DNA of 64,000 nt from Deltaproteobacteria bacterium. GTDB lineage: Bacteria > Myxococcota_A > Bradymonadia > REDH01. The translations under genes and the position numbers were made by a program. The stretch covers positions 1 to 64,000 of the forward strand of contig REDH01000196.1 of NCBI GenBank assembly GCA_007693585.1, in the 5' to 3' direction. Position 1 is the first letter of the stretch, and each line of letters starts with the position of its first letter. The notes beneath the pieces are model-generated. The model saw only the letters and a program-made list of their open reading frames with translations. It ran no database searches and was not told where the DNA came from. Below are positions 47,925 through 56,306 of the stretch, one piece after another.

Positions 47925-50900
47925 TCAACTGCCGCGATCCTCGTCCCAGGACTCGAGCATCCGCCGGCCCAGCCCTCGATGACCGAAGACCACGACCTTC
48001 GACCGCGCCCGGGTGAGGGTCACGTTCATCCGCCGACGATCGAAGACGAAGTCGTTCCACTCACGGGTCACCAGACTCACCAGCATCGCCTCCTTCTCCC
48101 GCCCCTGGAACCGCTCCACCGTATCCACCTCGATGCGCCGCGCCAGGTCCCGACCCAGACGCTCCTGCAGCGCCGCACGGATCGCGTGGCACTGGGCACG
48201 AAAGGGCGCCACGACGCCGATCCAGTCGTCGGGGCACCCTGTTTCCGCGCGGGACAGCGAGGCCAGCGCCACGGCCGTCTCCACAACCGCCTCCACCTCG
48301 TCCCGGTTGCAGTGTCCGTCTTCGTCTCCCCCCGGATCCACCCAGACCAGCGGACGCTCCGGGTCGAGCCGGCGACGAAGCTCTCCGGACAGCGACTCCA
48401 GCGCATCCCTGGACACGGGAAGCCGGCGTTCGGCGACCCCCCCGGCGGGCCGAAGCCGACCCTCGTAGAACAGCCGACTTGGCACCGCCTGCACCCCATC
48501 GTTCATCCGGTATTGCTCCTCCAGCATCACCCCGGGGAGAAAGGGCCGCAACCGCTCGAAGAGCGATCGTTCCAGACCCGACACCCCCGCCTCTCGCAGC
48601 TCCTCGGGCACCTCCGACCGCACCGCCGTGGAGAGCGCGTCCGCGGCCGACACCACGGGCGGCAACTGACAGTCGTCGCCGACCAGGATGAACCGCCGCC
48701 CGCGCAGGAGAGCCCCTACCGCGAGCGGCTCCGTCAACTGGCTGGCCTCGTCCACGATCACCACGTCGAACAACGGTGCCGTCCCGTGTGGCGCGCCGTC
48801 GGTCTCCGCGCCCCGCTCGAGAATGTCGAACACCACGTGGCGAACGCAAGCGTGTGTGGTCGCCGCCACCACCGGAACATCCCGAAGCCGCCCCGAGAGA
48901 CGCCCCAGCGAAGCGGCCCGTCGCGCCAGCGTATCCGAAAAGTGCGTTTCCGGCTCACGGCCGGCTCCCTCCAGCGCCGCCACGAGCTCCCGCCCCGCGG
49001 ACACCGCATGCCCCACCCGCAGCACGTCCGTGACCCCGGCCAACACCACCCGGGCGAGCATCGTGTCCACCGCCGTATTCGTGTGCGCAGCCAGCAGCAC
49101 GCGCTTGCCACGGGCCACCAGCCGTCGAACCAGCTCGGCGATCACCGTCGTCTTCCCCGTTCCCGGCGGCCCCTGAATCAGGAACCCACGCTCCGCCTCC
49201 AGTGCCCGCTCGATGGCTGCCTCTTGCCGGGCGTTCAGCCCGCCCGCGTGGGCCATCTCCGCCGATCCCAGCGAGTCGTCCCGCTCGCGCTCCAGCAGCG
49301 AGATCTGTCCCAGGCGCTCGTGAACATGAGGCCGGACGAGCAGGTCGAGCAGCCCACGCTGCGGGGACAGCAACGCACGGTACAGGGCCACGTGCATGTC
49401 GCGGAACCCGATGCGAGCCGGCTCGCGCTCGAGGAACCAGCCTTGCTCGGGCAGCAGTTCCACAAGCCCCGCTCCGTCTCCTGCGAGCGTCACCAGGGTC
49501 CCGGAGACCTCCCGGACGATCCCGTGCAGCGTCGGCGCATCGTCCACCGCCCCCCGGTGCGCCAGCAGACGGTCTCCCTCGTGCACCCGGGCCAGCCGAG
49601 GTACCCGGAACACCACGCGCGAACGCTCCGCATCCACGGAGATCACTTCCGCCCCCTCCACCGCATCCCCCGCGCCCACGCGATCAGCGAGTGACTCCGG
49701 CCGCAACAGCCGGCCCATCGCCATCGACGCCGCCCGATACTCCCGCTCGATCAGACGCACGAAGTGGAAGTACCAGGCCCGGGCCGCCCGGATCAGGGGC
49801 GCCGGCGTGTCCCCCCACATCTCCGACGACGCCCCCAGCTCTCCTGCCGTACCACACTGGCTGCCCAGCACCGCCGTCTGCCGCCGGCACTCGTCCCGCA
49901 GCCATCGACAGGGCGCGTCGCTGCACAGCTCCGGCTGCTGCATCCACGAGGGCGGCCGGTACGAGGTATCCGAATCCGAAAAGTGTCGGTGAAGGGCCAC
50001 GATGTCGTTGCGCGCCGCGAGCACCCGCCGCTCCTCGGCGTGGGATCCGCGGCGCAGGGACTTCTCCCGTCCAGTCTTCGAGTACAGCAGGGTACCCTCG
50101 ACGTGCCGCCCGAGGGCCTGCGCCGCTTCGTCCCACAGCAGCGTGTAGCACCTCAGCTGCTGTTCGTGCTCCGTCGTCTCGCGACGGCCGGTCTTGAGCT
50201 CGACGATGTGAAGCCGCTGTTCGTCCACCAGGGCCAGGTCGATCCGGCCCTCGAGGCCGTATCGCCCCGAGAGCCTTCTGGCCTCCGCCGCTCTTGCTCC
50301 CGCCGCGCGCGCCCGCTCCGTCCAGGGCGCGAGAAACGTGAAGTGCGCGTGCATCCGGTCACGCAACTCCGGCAGGTCCACATCGCCGAACCCGGCCGCC
50401 AGCAGCTCCAGCCTGCTCTCGGCCAGGGCGCGCTCGAAGGCCGTGCCGAAGTCCGGTCGCTCGCTCCCGGTCCCCAGCATCAGGTGTTCCAGGATCCGGT
50501 GCGCGAGAGAACCCTCGACCAGATAGTGCTCCCGAGCCCGGGGCTCCCTCATGGCGACCAGCAACCGGGTCGCGCACGGCGCCGCCCGCACCCCGTCCAC
50601 CCGCGCCACCTCCGTCACGGACACGGGAAAGCCGGGCTCGATCACCGGTACCGTCTCGCCGTCCGCCAGCACGAACCCCTCGCCGCTCCGCGTCAGCGCC
50701 CGCCCCCCGAACAGGCTCACCTCCGCCCCCTCCCACAGGCGCGACAGCGTGTCGTGGGTCCGCCGGTCCGCCGGCGAGCCCGTCGCCCAGGCGAACACGC
50801 CCATCGCCGGGGCCGCGGGCGCCTCGCCGTCCACCGCGCGCAGGCGAACGCACTCGCCCCGCTCGGGATGCACGATGCGCTCGACGTCCCGGACCACCGC

Positions 50901-51818
50901 CTCCCGAAGGTCCGTGCGCGTGTCGTGTGCCCTCACCCGCGCCGCACCTGCCATGCTCGTCGCTGCCAGCTTCCACACGATGCGTCGCAGCTCCTCGGCG
51001 ACCTGCTCCGCCGTCCGCGGCCGATCGAAGGGATCGGTCGAGAGACAGCGCTGCACAAGCTCCCGCAGGGGCTCGGGAAACGATTCCGGAAACTCGAACG
51101 ATCCCGCCAACTGACGGCGCACCGTCGCGAACAGCCCAGGCGCGCTGAACGGTCCCTCCCCCGCGAACACCGCGAAGATAGTCGCCCCGAGGCTGTAGAG
51201 ATCCGCCCGATGGTCACAGGTCAGCCCGTCCCCGTCGAGCAGCTCCGGCGCGAGGTATCCCGGCGTCCCCACGCGTTGCGTTGCCCCGCGCTCCGACTGC
51301 AGCATCCACGACAGGCCGAAGTCCACCACCCGGGCCCGCCCCCCCTCCTCCACCAGGATGTTGTGCGGCTTGAGGTCGCGATGGACCACACCACGCTCGT
51401 GCGCATGGCCCAGCCCGTCGGCCACCGCGATCAACAACCGCACCGTCTCCGTCACCCGCGCGAGGGCCACCGCGCCCATCCGCATCGACAGCGGCTCGCC
51501 ATCCACATGCTCCATGGCGAGCCACGGGTGCGGGGAACACCCGTGGTGATAGACCGTCACGACGTTCGGGTGATTCAGCCGGCACAGCGCCCGCAGTTCC
51601 GCCTGGACACGGCGGGGCTCCACATCGTCGTGAAAGACCTTGAGGGCCACCTTTCGAAGCGCGACCGGATCTCCGTCCCCTTCCCGCGACAGCTCCTCGA
51701 ACACGGCCCCGCTGCCCAGCTCCTCGGCGAGGTATACCACCCCGTATCCCCCGCGGCCGAGCTCCCGCAGGATCCGGAAGCGGTCGGACAGGAAGTGGAC
51801 ATCTGCAGGCTCGGGCAT
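47925..51818 (-). CDS. Ser/Thr kinase - Fe-S PD-(D/E)XK nuclease - SF1 helicase fusion
   Basis: 1297 residues. Residues about 12-285 form a complete protein kinase: GRGGYG (21-26), Lys60 (VALK), HRDLKPHN (146-153), DFG (166-168), APE (190-192). Residues about 400-650 carry a RecB/Cas4/Dna2-type nuclease: Cys415, His440, Asp527 (GRIDLAL), Glu540 and Lys542 (VELK), the Q-x3-Y motif (Gln554, Tyr558), and Cys632, Cys637, Cys644, which with Cys415 could bind a 4Fe-4S cluster. Residues about 860-1285 form an SF1 (Upf1/Dna2-like) helicase: GPPGTGKT (883-890), DEAS (1023-1026), EQYR, VDTVERFQGREKE and NVTLTRAR. The last two parts resemble Dna2. The ATG at 51818 has GGAGG 11 bases upstream; a TTG six bases earlier is better spaced. 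DNA repair or defence is inferred. Divergent from slt. Confidence 0.9.
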   Translation of the reverse strand: MPEPADVHFLSDRFRILRELGRGGYGVVYLAEELGSGAVFEELSREGDGDPVALRKVALKVFHDDVEPRRVQAELRALCRLNHPNVVTVYHHGCSPHPWLAMEHVDGEPLSMRMGAVALARVTETVRLLIAVADGLGHAHERGVVHRDLKPHNILVEEGGRARVVDFGLSWMLQSERGATQRVGTPGYLAPELLDGDGLTCDHRADLYSLGATIFAVFAGEGPFSAPGLFATVRRQLAGSFEFPESFPEPLRELVQRCLSTDPFDRPRTAEQVAEELRRIVWKLAATSMAGAARVRAHDTRTDLREAVVRDVERIVHPERGECVRLRAVDGEAPAAPAMGVFAWATGSPADRRTHDTLSRLWEGAEVSLFGGRALTRSGEGFVLADGETVPVIEPGFPVSVTEVARVDGVRAAPCATRLLVAMREPRAREHYLVEGSLAHRILEHLMLGTGSERPDFGTAFERALAESRLELLAAGFGDVDLPELRDRMHAHFTFLAPWTERARAAGARAAEARRLSGRYGLEGRIDLALVDEQRLHIVELKTGRRETTEHEQQLRCYTLLWDEAAQALGRHVEGTLLYSKTGREKSLRRGSHAEERRVLAARNDIVALHRHFSDSDTSYRPPSWMQQPELCSDAPCRWLRDECRRQTAVLGSQCGTAGELGASSEMWGDTPAPLIRAARAWYFHFVRLIEREYRAASMAMGRLLRPESLADRVGAGDAVEGAEVISVDAERSRVVFRVPRLARVHEGDRLLAHRGAVDDAPTLHGIVREVSGTLVTLAGDGAGLVELLPEQGWFLEREPARIGFRDMHVALYRALLSPQRGLLDLLVRPHVHERLGQISLLERERDDSLGSAEMAHAGGLNARQEAAIERALEAERGFLIQGPPGTGKTTVIAELVRRLVARGKRVLLAAHTNTAVDTMLARVVLAGVTDVLRVGHAVSAGRELVAALEGAGREPETHFSDTLARRAASLGRLSGRLRDVPVVAATTHACVRHVVFDILERGAETDGAPHGTAPLFDVVIVDEASQLTEPLAVGALLRGRRFILVGDDCQLPPVVSAADALSTAVRSEVPEELREAGVSGLERSLFERLRPFLPGVMLEEQYRMNDGVQAVPSRLFYEGRLRPAGGVAERRLPVSRDALESLSGELRRRLDPERPLVWVDPGGDEDGHCNRDEVEAVVETAVALASLSRAETGCPDDWIGVVAPFRAQCHAIRAALQERLGRDLARRIEVDTVERFQGREKEAMLVSLVTREWNDFVFDRRRMNVTLTRARSKVVVFGHRGLGRRMLESWDEDRGS

Positions 51819-51890
51819 CGGCAAGGGAACCTCCGCGAACGGAATGTCGGTGGATTGCGAGCGCGACTGCCGAGGAATCGGTCCGTCGGC

Positions 51891-51919
51891 GACCGCGTTG
51901 CGGTCACACCCCCTTTTTT
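51891..51919 (+). terminator. Hairpin followed by a T-run in the kinase-helicase leader
   Basis: GACCGC (51891-51896) and GCGGTC (51900-51905) form a six-pair stem, followed after eight bases by six T (51914-51919). Oriented plus, it would stop transcripts antisense to the kinase-helicase gene before slt. The spacer before the T-run is long, so this is weak. Confidence 0.25.
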
Positions 51920-51946
51920 GCACGCCGACCCGCTCCCCGGTAGAGA
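51918..51946 (+). promoter_or_regulatory. Candidate promoter of the lytic transglycosylase gene
   Basis: TTGCAC (51918-51923), 17-base spacer, TAGAGA (51941-51946), 59 bases before the ATG. It directly follows the hairpin and T-run. Confidence 0.35.
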
Positions 51947-52005
51947 AAAGGTGGGTGCAGCACCGCGCGGCACCGCGCCACACTCCTGCCTCCCGTCCCG
52001 AATCC

Positions 52006-54324
52006 ATGTTCCGAAGCGCTCTCCTGCTCCTCGCCGTGTCGCTCATCCTGGCCGTCCTTCCCACCCGGGACGCGACGGGTGAGCCGCAGCTCCGGAGGCT
52101 CTCCCGTGAACCCGGGGCGGCGGCCGGTCCCCCTGGCGTTCGCCTCGAAGCGCTCACACCGCTCCATGACGATGCCAGCCTGCGCCGCGCCCTCGCGGAC
52201 TTCGACCGTGGCCGCACACAACGTGCCGTGGACGCCTTCACCCCGCGCATCGACGACGCGCCCGAACGCGCCGAGCGCCAGCGCGCCCTCTTCCTGGTGG
52301 GATGGGGCCTCGCCGAAGCCGAGCGCCACGAGGAAGCCCTCGAGATCCTGACCCGCTGTGTCGAGGACGCGCCGCTCTTTGCGGACTACTGCGCGTGGAG
52401 AGCGGCCGAGGCCACCGAGGCGCTCGAACGCTTCGCCGAGGCCGAAGCCTGGGCGCGGATGGTGCGCCCGGACGCCGTCTTCGGCCCAAGGGCCCGCTAT
52501 CTCCGGGGACGGGTCACCGCCGCCCTGCAACGCCACGAGGAGGCCGTCCGGATCTTCCTCGACTTCCTGGGCGACCATCCGAACGCCTTCTATCGGACCG
52601 AGCTGGAGTTCGACCTCATCTCCTCCCTGCTTGCCATCGAGGACATCGACGAGGCCGCGCTGGCCCTCCACCGGGTCATCGTCAACAATCCCGGCACACC
52701 GCATGAGACCCGTGCGCAGCGCATTCTCGGCGGCATCCAGGCCGGACTGTCCAGCGACGTCACGAGCCGGATCGCCCCCTCGTCCCATGAGGACCGGATT
52801 CGGCGAGCCGAGGTGCTTTACGGCCGACACCGCAGCGAGCAGGTGATCGAGCTGCTCATGCCGGTTCACGGGAGCGAGGGAACCCGAACCGGCGCAGGCT
52901 GCCGGGCCACCTGGCTCATCGCGCGGTCCTGGTCGAAGCTTCGGCGACACGCCAACGCCGCCCCCTTCTATGACGAGATCGTCGGTCAGTGCGACGAGGA
53001 GCTGACGCTACGAGCACTGTACAACGGTGGACGCGCCTGGTGGAACGCGGGCGAGCGCGACCGGGCATTCGACACCTTTCAGCGCATCTGGACCGAGCAC
53101 CCCGAGCACTCGTTCTCCGATGATGCCAAGCTCTTCGCGGCCCGCATCCGACGCTCCCAGGGGCGGGAGGACGAGGCGGTCCGCATCCTCGAGGCCCAGA
53201 TCGCCGCCTACCCCGACGGCGACATGTTCAAGGATGCCGTCTGGCTCCTCATGGCACGGCACATGCTCGCCGGCGAGTACAGACAGGCCGTTCGCTTCGC
53301 AGAGGGAGTCGCCAGCCACACCGGGGAGGACGATCTGTACTCGCGGGGCCGGATCGCATACTTCCAGGGGCGCGCCCTCGAGCGGCTGAGCCTGCATCGC
53401 GAGGCGCGCAGCACCTACACGCAGGTCCTGCGGGATCACCCGATGGGCTACTACAGCCTCCTGGCTCTCAATCGCCTCAAGCGCCTCGAACCGGAGCATG
53501 CGAGAGGACTCGTCGCGGAGCTCCGACGGGACTCCCCCCGGACGGAGGGATTCATCCAGCTCGCTCCGGCGCTCGCCCACGACGACGCCTTCCGCCTCGG
53601 GCGCGAGTTCCTCCGCATGGAGCTTCCGACCTTTGCCCAGCGGGAGTTCAACCGGCTGCAGTCCGCCCACCCCAACGACACGGAGCTCGGCTGGGCGATC
53701 TCGCTGTTCTTCCATCACGCGGGCATCCACCACATCTCCCACAACGTGCCCGGATCCCGCACCGGCCTCAATCTCGCCTACCCGGCCGCGAGCAACCGGG
53801 AACGCTGGGAGGTCGCCTACCCACGCCCCTGGTGGGACGAGGTCCAGGACGCCGCCCGCGAACGGGGACTGGATCCCCACCTGATCTACGCCATCATGCG
53901 CGAGGAGAGCGGCTTCCGTGCCCAGGTGGAGAGCTGGGCAAACGCACTCGGGCTGCTGCAGCTGATGCTTCCGACCGCCAACGACATGGCACGACTCACC
54001 GGCCGCGGCTCCGTCACGCGACAACAGCTCCTCGACCCGGCGATCAACATCGAGCTCGGCACCATGTTCATGCGAACCCTCGCCGACCGATACGATGACC
54101 ACCCCGGACTCGTCATCGCGGGCTACAATGGCGGGACCGGCAATGTCGGCAACTGGCTGCGCGAGCGCGGCGACATGGACTTCGATCTCTGGGTCGAGGA
54201 GATTCCCTTTGGCCAGACCCGCAACTACGTGAAGCGGGTGTCCATGACCTACTGGGTCTACCGCTGGCTATACGACGAGCATGAACCATGGCTGGACATG
54301 CCGGACCGGCTCCCCTCGCGCTGA
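52006..54324 (+). CDS. Slt70-like soluble lytic murein transglycosylase
   Basis: 772 residues. A signal peptide (about 1-24) is followed by a long superhelical region of TPR-like pairs (about 60-600), the U-shaped ring typical of Slt70, and the C-terminal SLT domain (about 605-770). The catalytic glutamate lies in MREESGF (Glu634), followed by NALGLLQLM and the AGYNGG loop (705-710) and YVKRV. It cleaves peptidoglycan to 1,6-anhydro products in the periplasm. The TPR part is longer than in E. coli Slt. The methyltransferase gene follows after 26 bases on the same strand. Confidence 0.9.
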   Translation: MFRSALLLLAVSLILAVLPTRDATGEPQLRRLSREPGAAAGPPGVRLEALTPLHDDASLRRALADFDRGRTQRAVDAFTPRIDDAPERAERQRALFLVGWGLAEAERHEEALEILTRCVEDAPLFADYCAWRAAEATEALERFAEAEAWARMVRPDAVFGPRARYLRGRVTAALQRHEEAVRIFLDFLGDHPNAFYRTELEFDLISSLLAIEDIDEAALALHRVIVNNPGTPHETRAQRILGGIQAGLSSDVTSRIAPSSHEDRIRRAEVLYGRHRSEQVIELLMPVHGSEGTRTGAGCRATWLIARSWSKLRRHANAAPFYDEIVGQCDEELTLRALYNGGRAWWNAGERDRAFDTFQRIWTEHPEHSFSDDAKLFAARIRRSQGREDEAVRILEAQIAAYPDGDMFKDAVWLLMARHMLAGEYRQAVRFAEGVASHTGEDDLYSRGRIAYFQGRALERLSLHREARSTYTQVLRDHPMGYYSLLALNRLKRLEPEHARGLVAELRRDSPRTEGFIQLAPALAHDDAFRLGREFLRMELPTFAQREFNRLQSAHPNDTELGWAISLFFHHAGIHHISHNVPGSRTGLNLAYPAASNRERWEVAYPRPWWDEVQDAARERGLDPHLIYAIMREESGFRAQVESWANALGLLQLMLPTANDMARLTGRGSVTRQQLLDPAINIELGTMFMRTLADRYDDHPGLVIAGYNGGTGNVGNWLRERGDMDFDLWVEEIPFGQTRNYVKRVSMTYWVYRWLYDEHEPWLDMPDRLPSR

Positions 54325-54350
54325 ACGGCCTCGAACCACAAGCACAGTCC

Positions 54351-56222
54351 ATGTCCGTCCACGCCTCCCTGCGCGTGCTGCTGCACCGTGATCATCCCCG
54401 CCGACGGGACGGCATCCACCTCGAGGCCCACCGGCGCCGGGAAGAGCTCGATCCGATGATCGACGCGACCGCAGTGCACCTCCACGACGCTTCCCGCCAG
54501 GACCCGACGCTGCCGGTGGATCGCCTGCTCGCGGAGATCGTTCGCTCCCTGGCGAAACCCCCTGCACACCTGCCCGGGCCCGGAGGGCTCCTGCGGCAGG
54601 TTCCCGGCACACTCCCCGCCCCACCCCGCCAGCTCGTCCGAACGGTGACGCTGGCGGTGGGCCCCTCGGCGGAGCTCGACCAGCCAGTCCTGCGGCTTCT
54701 TCTCGATCCGGGTGGCCCGACCGCACCGGAGCTCCGCGCGGACGGTGAGTGTGCCTGCGCGAGGGTTCGTCCCCCGAGGGGTGGCTCGCGCCCGCTCGCG
54801 CGCACGCTCGTCCAGGGGCTGGCGGCGGTGTTTCCAGGCATGACGAGCCTCGAGGAGGAGCTCGTCACGGAGCTGCAGGCCGCCATCGAGGGCGATGATC
54901 TCGTCGATGTCCCTCCTGCCGTGCCGACACTGGAGGAGCGACTCGACGGCCTACTGCACGCCCAGCTCCTTCCGCTCGACGCCACTGCGGCGCGAGCCGA
55001 GACCAGGCGTCTGTTCCTGATGTCCGTGCGCGCTCATCTTCGTCCGGTGCTGATGGAGAGAGGAAGACTGGATGAGGTCACCCGGGCGCTGCGCAGGCCC
55101 GCCATCGCGAGTCGGGCGATCCAGCCTCTGCGCGGTGTGCATGTCATCTGCGCCGACAACGTTGCGGCCATCAGTGCGCTGCGAGCCGAAGGCACGGCCT
55201 TTGACGTCGCCCTTCTCGACCCCCCCTACAACACGGGCAACCGGTCACGGCCGTATGATGATGCCCATGAAACGAGCACGTGGCTGACGGGAATCGAGTA
55301 TGTGATCCAGTCCCTGGAAGCGCTGCTGCACGAGCGGGGCAAGTGCTTCACTCACATCGATGACCACCATGTCAGCGACGTCCGGCTGATCTTTCGGGAA
55401 CGAGGATGGCACGAGCTTGCGTGTGTCGTGGTGAAGATGAGCGAACTGTCGGGGGTCAAGATGACCCATGCCGCGACAAGGCTCCCTCGGCTCAAGGAGT
55501 ACGTCCTCGCGCAGGGGCGCTCCCCGCGCGCCGAGCTCCACGTCCCTCGCATCCCCAAGGAGCGCGAGACCCTTCGGCGCTATGCCGCATACTACACGCG
55601 CATCGTTCGCAACCCCGAGGACCCACCGGAGCGCTGGATCCTGCAGCCGGTCCGGGAGGCGATGGCCGAGGAAGGTCTGGATCCCGGAGACGAGGACGCG
55701 CTGCTGGACTATCGCATCCGGCACGCCGACCGGGTCGTCTACCGGACGAACAACCGGACGATAGCCGCATGGCGGACGCGGCACCCCGACGCCCCGCCCA
55801 TCTGCCGCGTCACCTCCCCCGATGGCCGGAGCTGGATCGCGTGGGGCGACCGAGAGCTGCTGGTGCTGTCGCGCTTTCTGGACGCACCGCTCGGCGATCT
55901 CTGGCTCGACATCTCCACGATCAACCTTCGACGCGAGCTCCTCGGGCTCCCGGTCTACCGGGGAGGACAGAAGCCCATCGCACTCACACACCGTCTCCTG
56001 GACCTCCTGCCCGACAACCCGCTCCGCGTTCTGGACCCCTGGGCCGGCTCCGGCACCACCGGACACGCGGTGCTCGATGTCCTCGCCGGTGGCCGCGAGG
56101 CGTCTGCCGTGCTCGTGGAGGTGATCCCGGATGTCGCCGCGCGCTGCACCGAGCGCCTGCGACGTGCTGCCGCCGCGCATGACTTGCCGGCGAACGTGGT
56201 GCAATTCACCCGCCTCGGCTGA
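54351..56222 (+). CDS. Beta-class DNA methyltransferase (type III Mod-like) with unusual N-terminal region
   Basis: 623 residues. The methylase core spans about 260-623: motif IV is DPPYNTG (290-296), consistent with N6-adenine (or N4-cytosine) methylation, and the SAM site is DPWAGSGTTG (562-571), preceded by KPIALTHRLL. Motif IV before motif I makes it beta class, like type III Mod subunits. The insert between them (about 370-540) probably recognises DNA. Residues 1-255 are Arg/Leu/Pro/Ala-rich and match nothing I know. No Res or other restriction subunit is in the window, so it may be an orphan. ATG 54351 was chosen; ATG 54288 would overlap slt. Confidence 0.85.
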   Translation: MSVHASLRVLLHRDHPRRRDGIHLEAHRRREELDPMIDATAVHLHDASRQDPTLPVDRLLAEIVRSLAKPPAHLPGPGGLLRQVPGTLPAPPRQLVRTVTLAVGPSAELDQPVLRLLLDPGGPTAPELRADGECACARVRPPRGGSRPLARTLVQGLAAVFPGMTSLEEELVTELQAAIEGDDLVDVPPAVPTLEERLDGLLHAQLLPLDATAARAETRRLFLMSVRAHLRPVLMERGRLDEVTRALRRPAIASRAIQPLRGVHVICADNVAAISALRAEGTAFDVALLDPPYNTGNRSRPYDDAHETSTWLTGIEYVIQSLEALLHERGKCFTHIDDHHVSDVRLIFRERGWHELACVVVKMSELSGVKMTHAATRLPRLKEYVLAQGRSPRAELHVPRIPKERETLRRYAAYYTRIVRNPEDPPERWILQPVREAMAEEGLDPGDEDALLDYRIRHADRVVYRTNNRTIAAWRTRHPDAPPICRVTSPDGRSWIAWGDRELLVLSRFLDAPLGDLWLDISTINLRRELLGLPVYRGGQKPIALTHRLLDLLPDNPLRVLDPWAGSGTTGHAVLDVLAGGREASAVLVEVIPDVAARCTERLRRAAAAHDLPANVVQFTRLG

Positions 56223-56306
56223 ACCCGCACAACTTGACCCTGACGTCCGGGCGTCGCTAGCTGTCATTCGGCGAGCCGAACGAACCACTTCAGGATGGAG
56301 GAGGCC

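Noticed and set aside
47925-56222. A complete type III restriction-modification operon
   Set aside because: No Res subunit is present, and the helicase protein has a Dna2-like rather than Res-like architecture and lies on the other strand.
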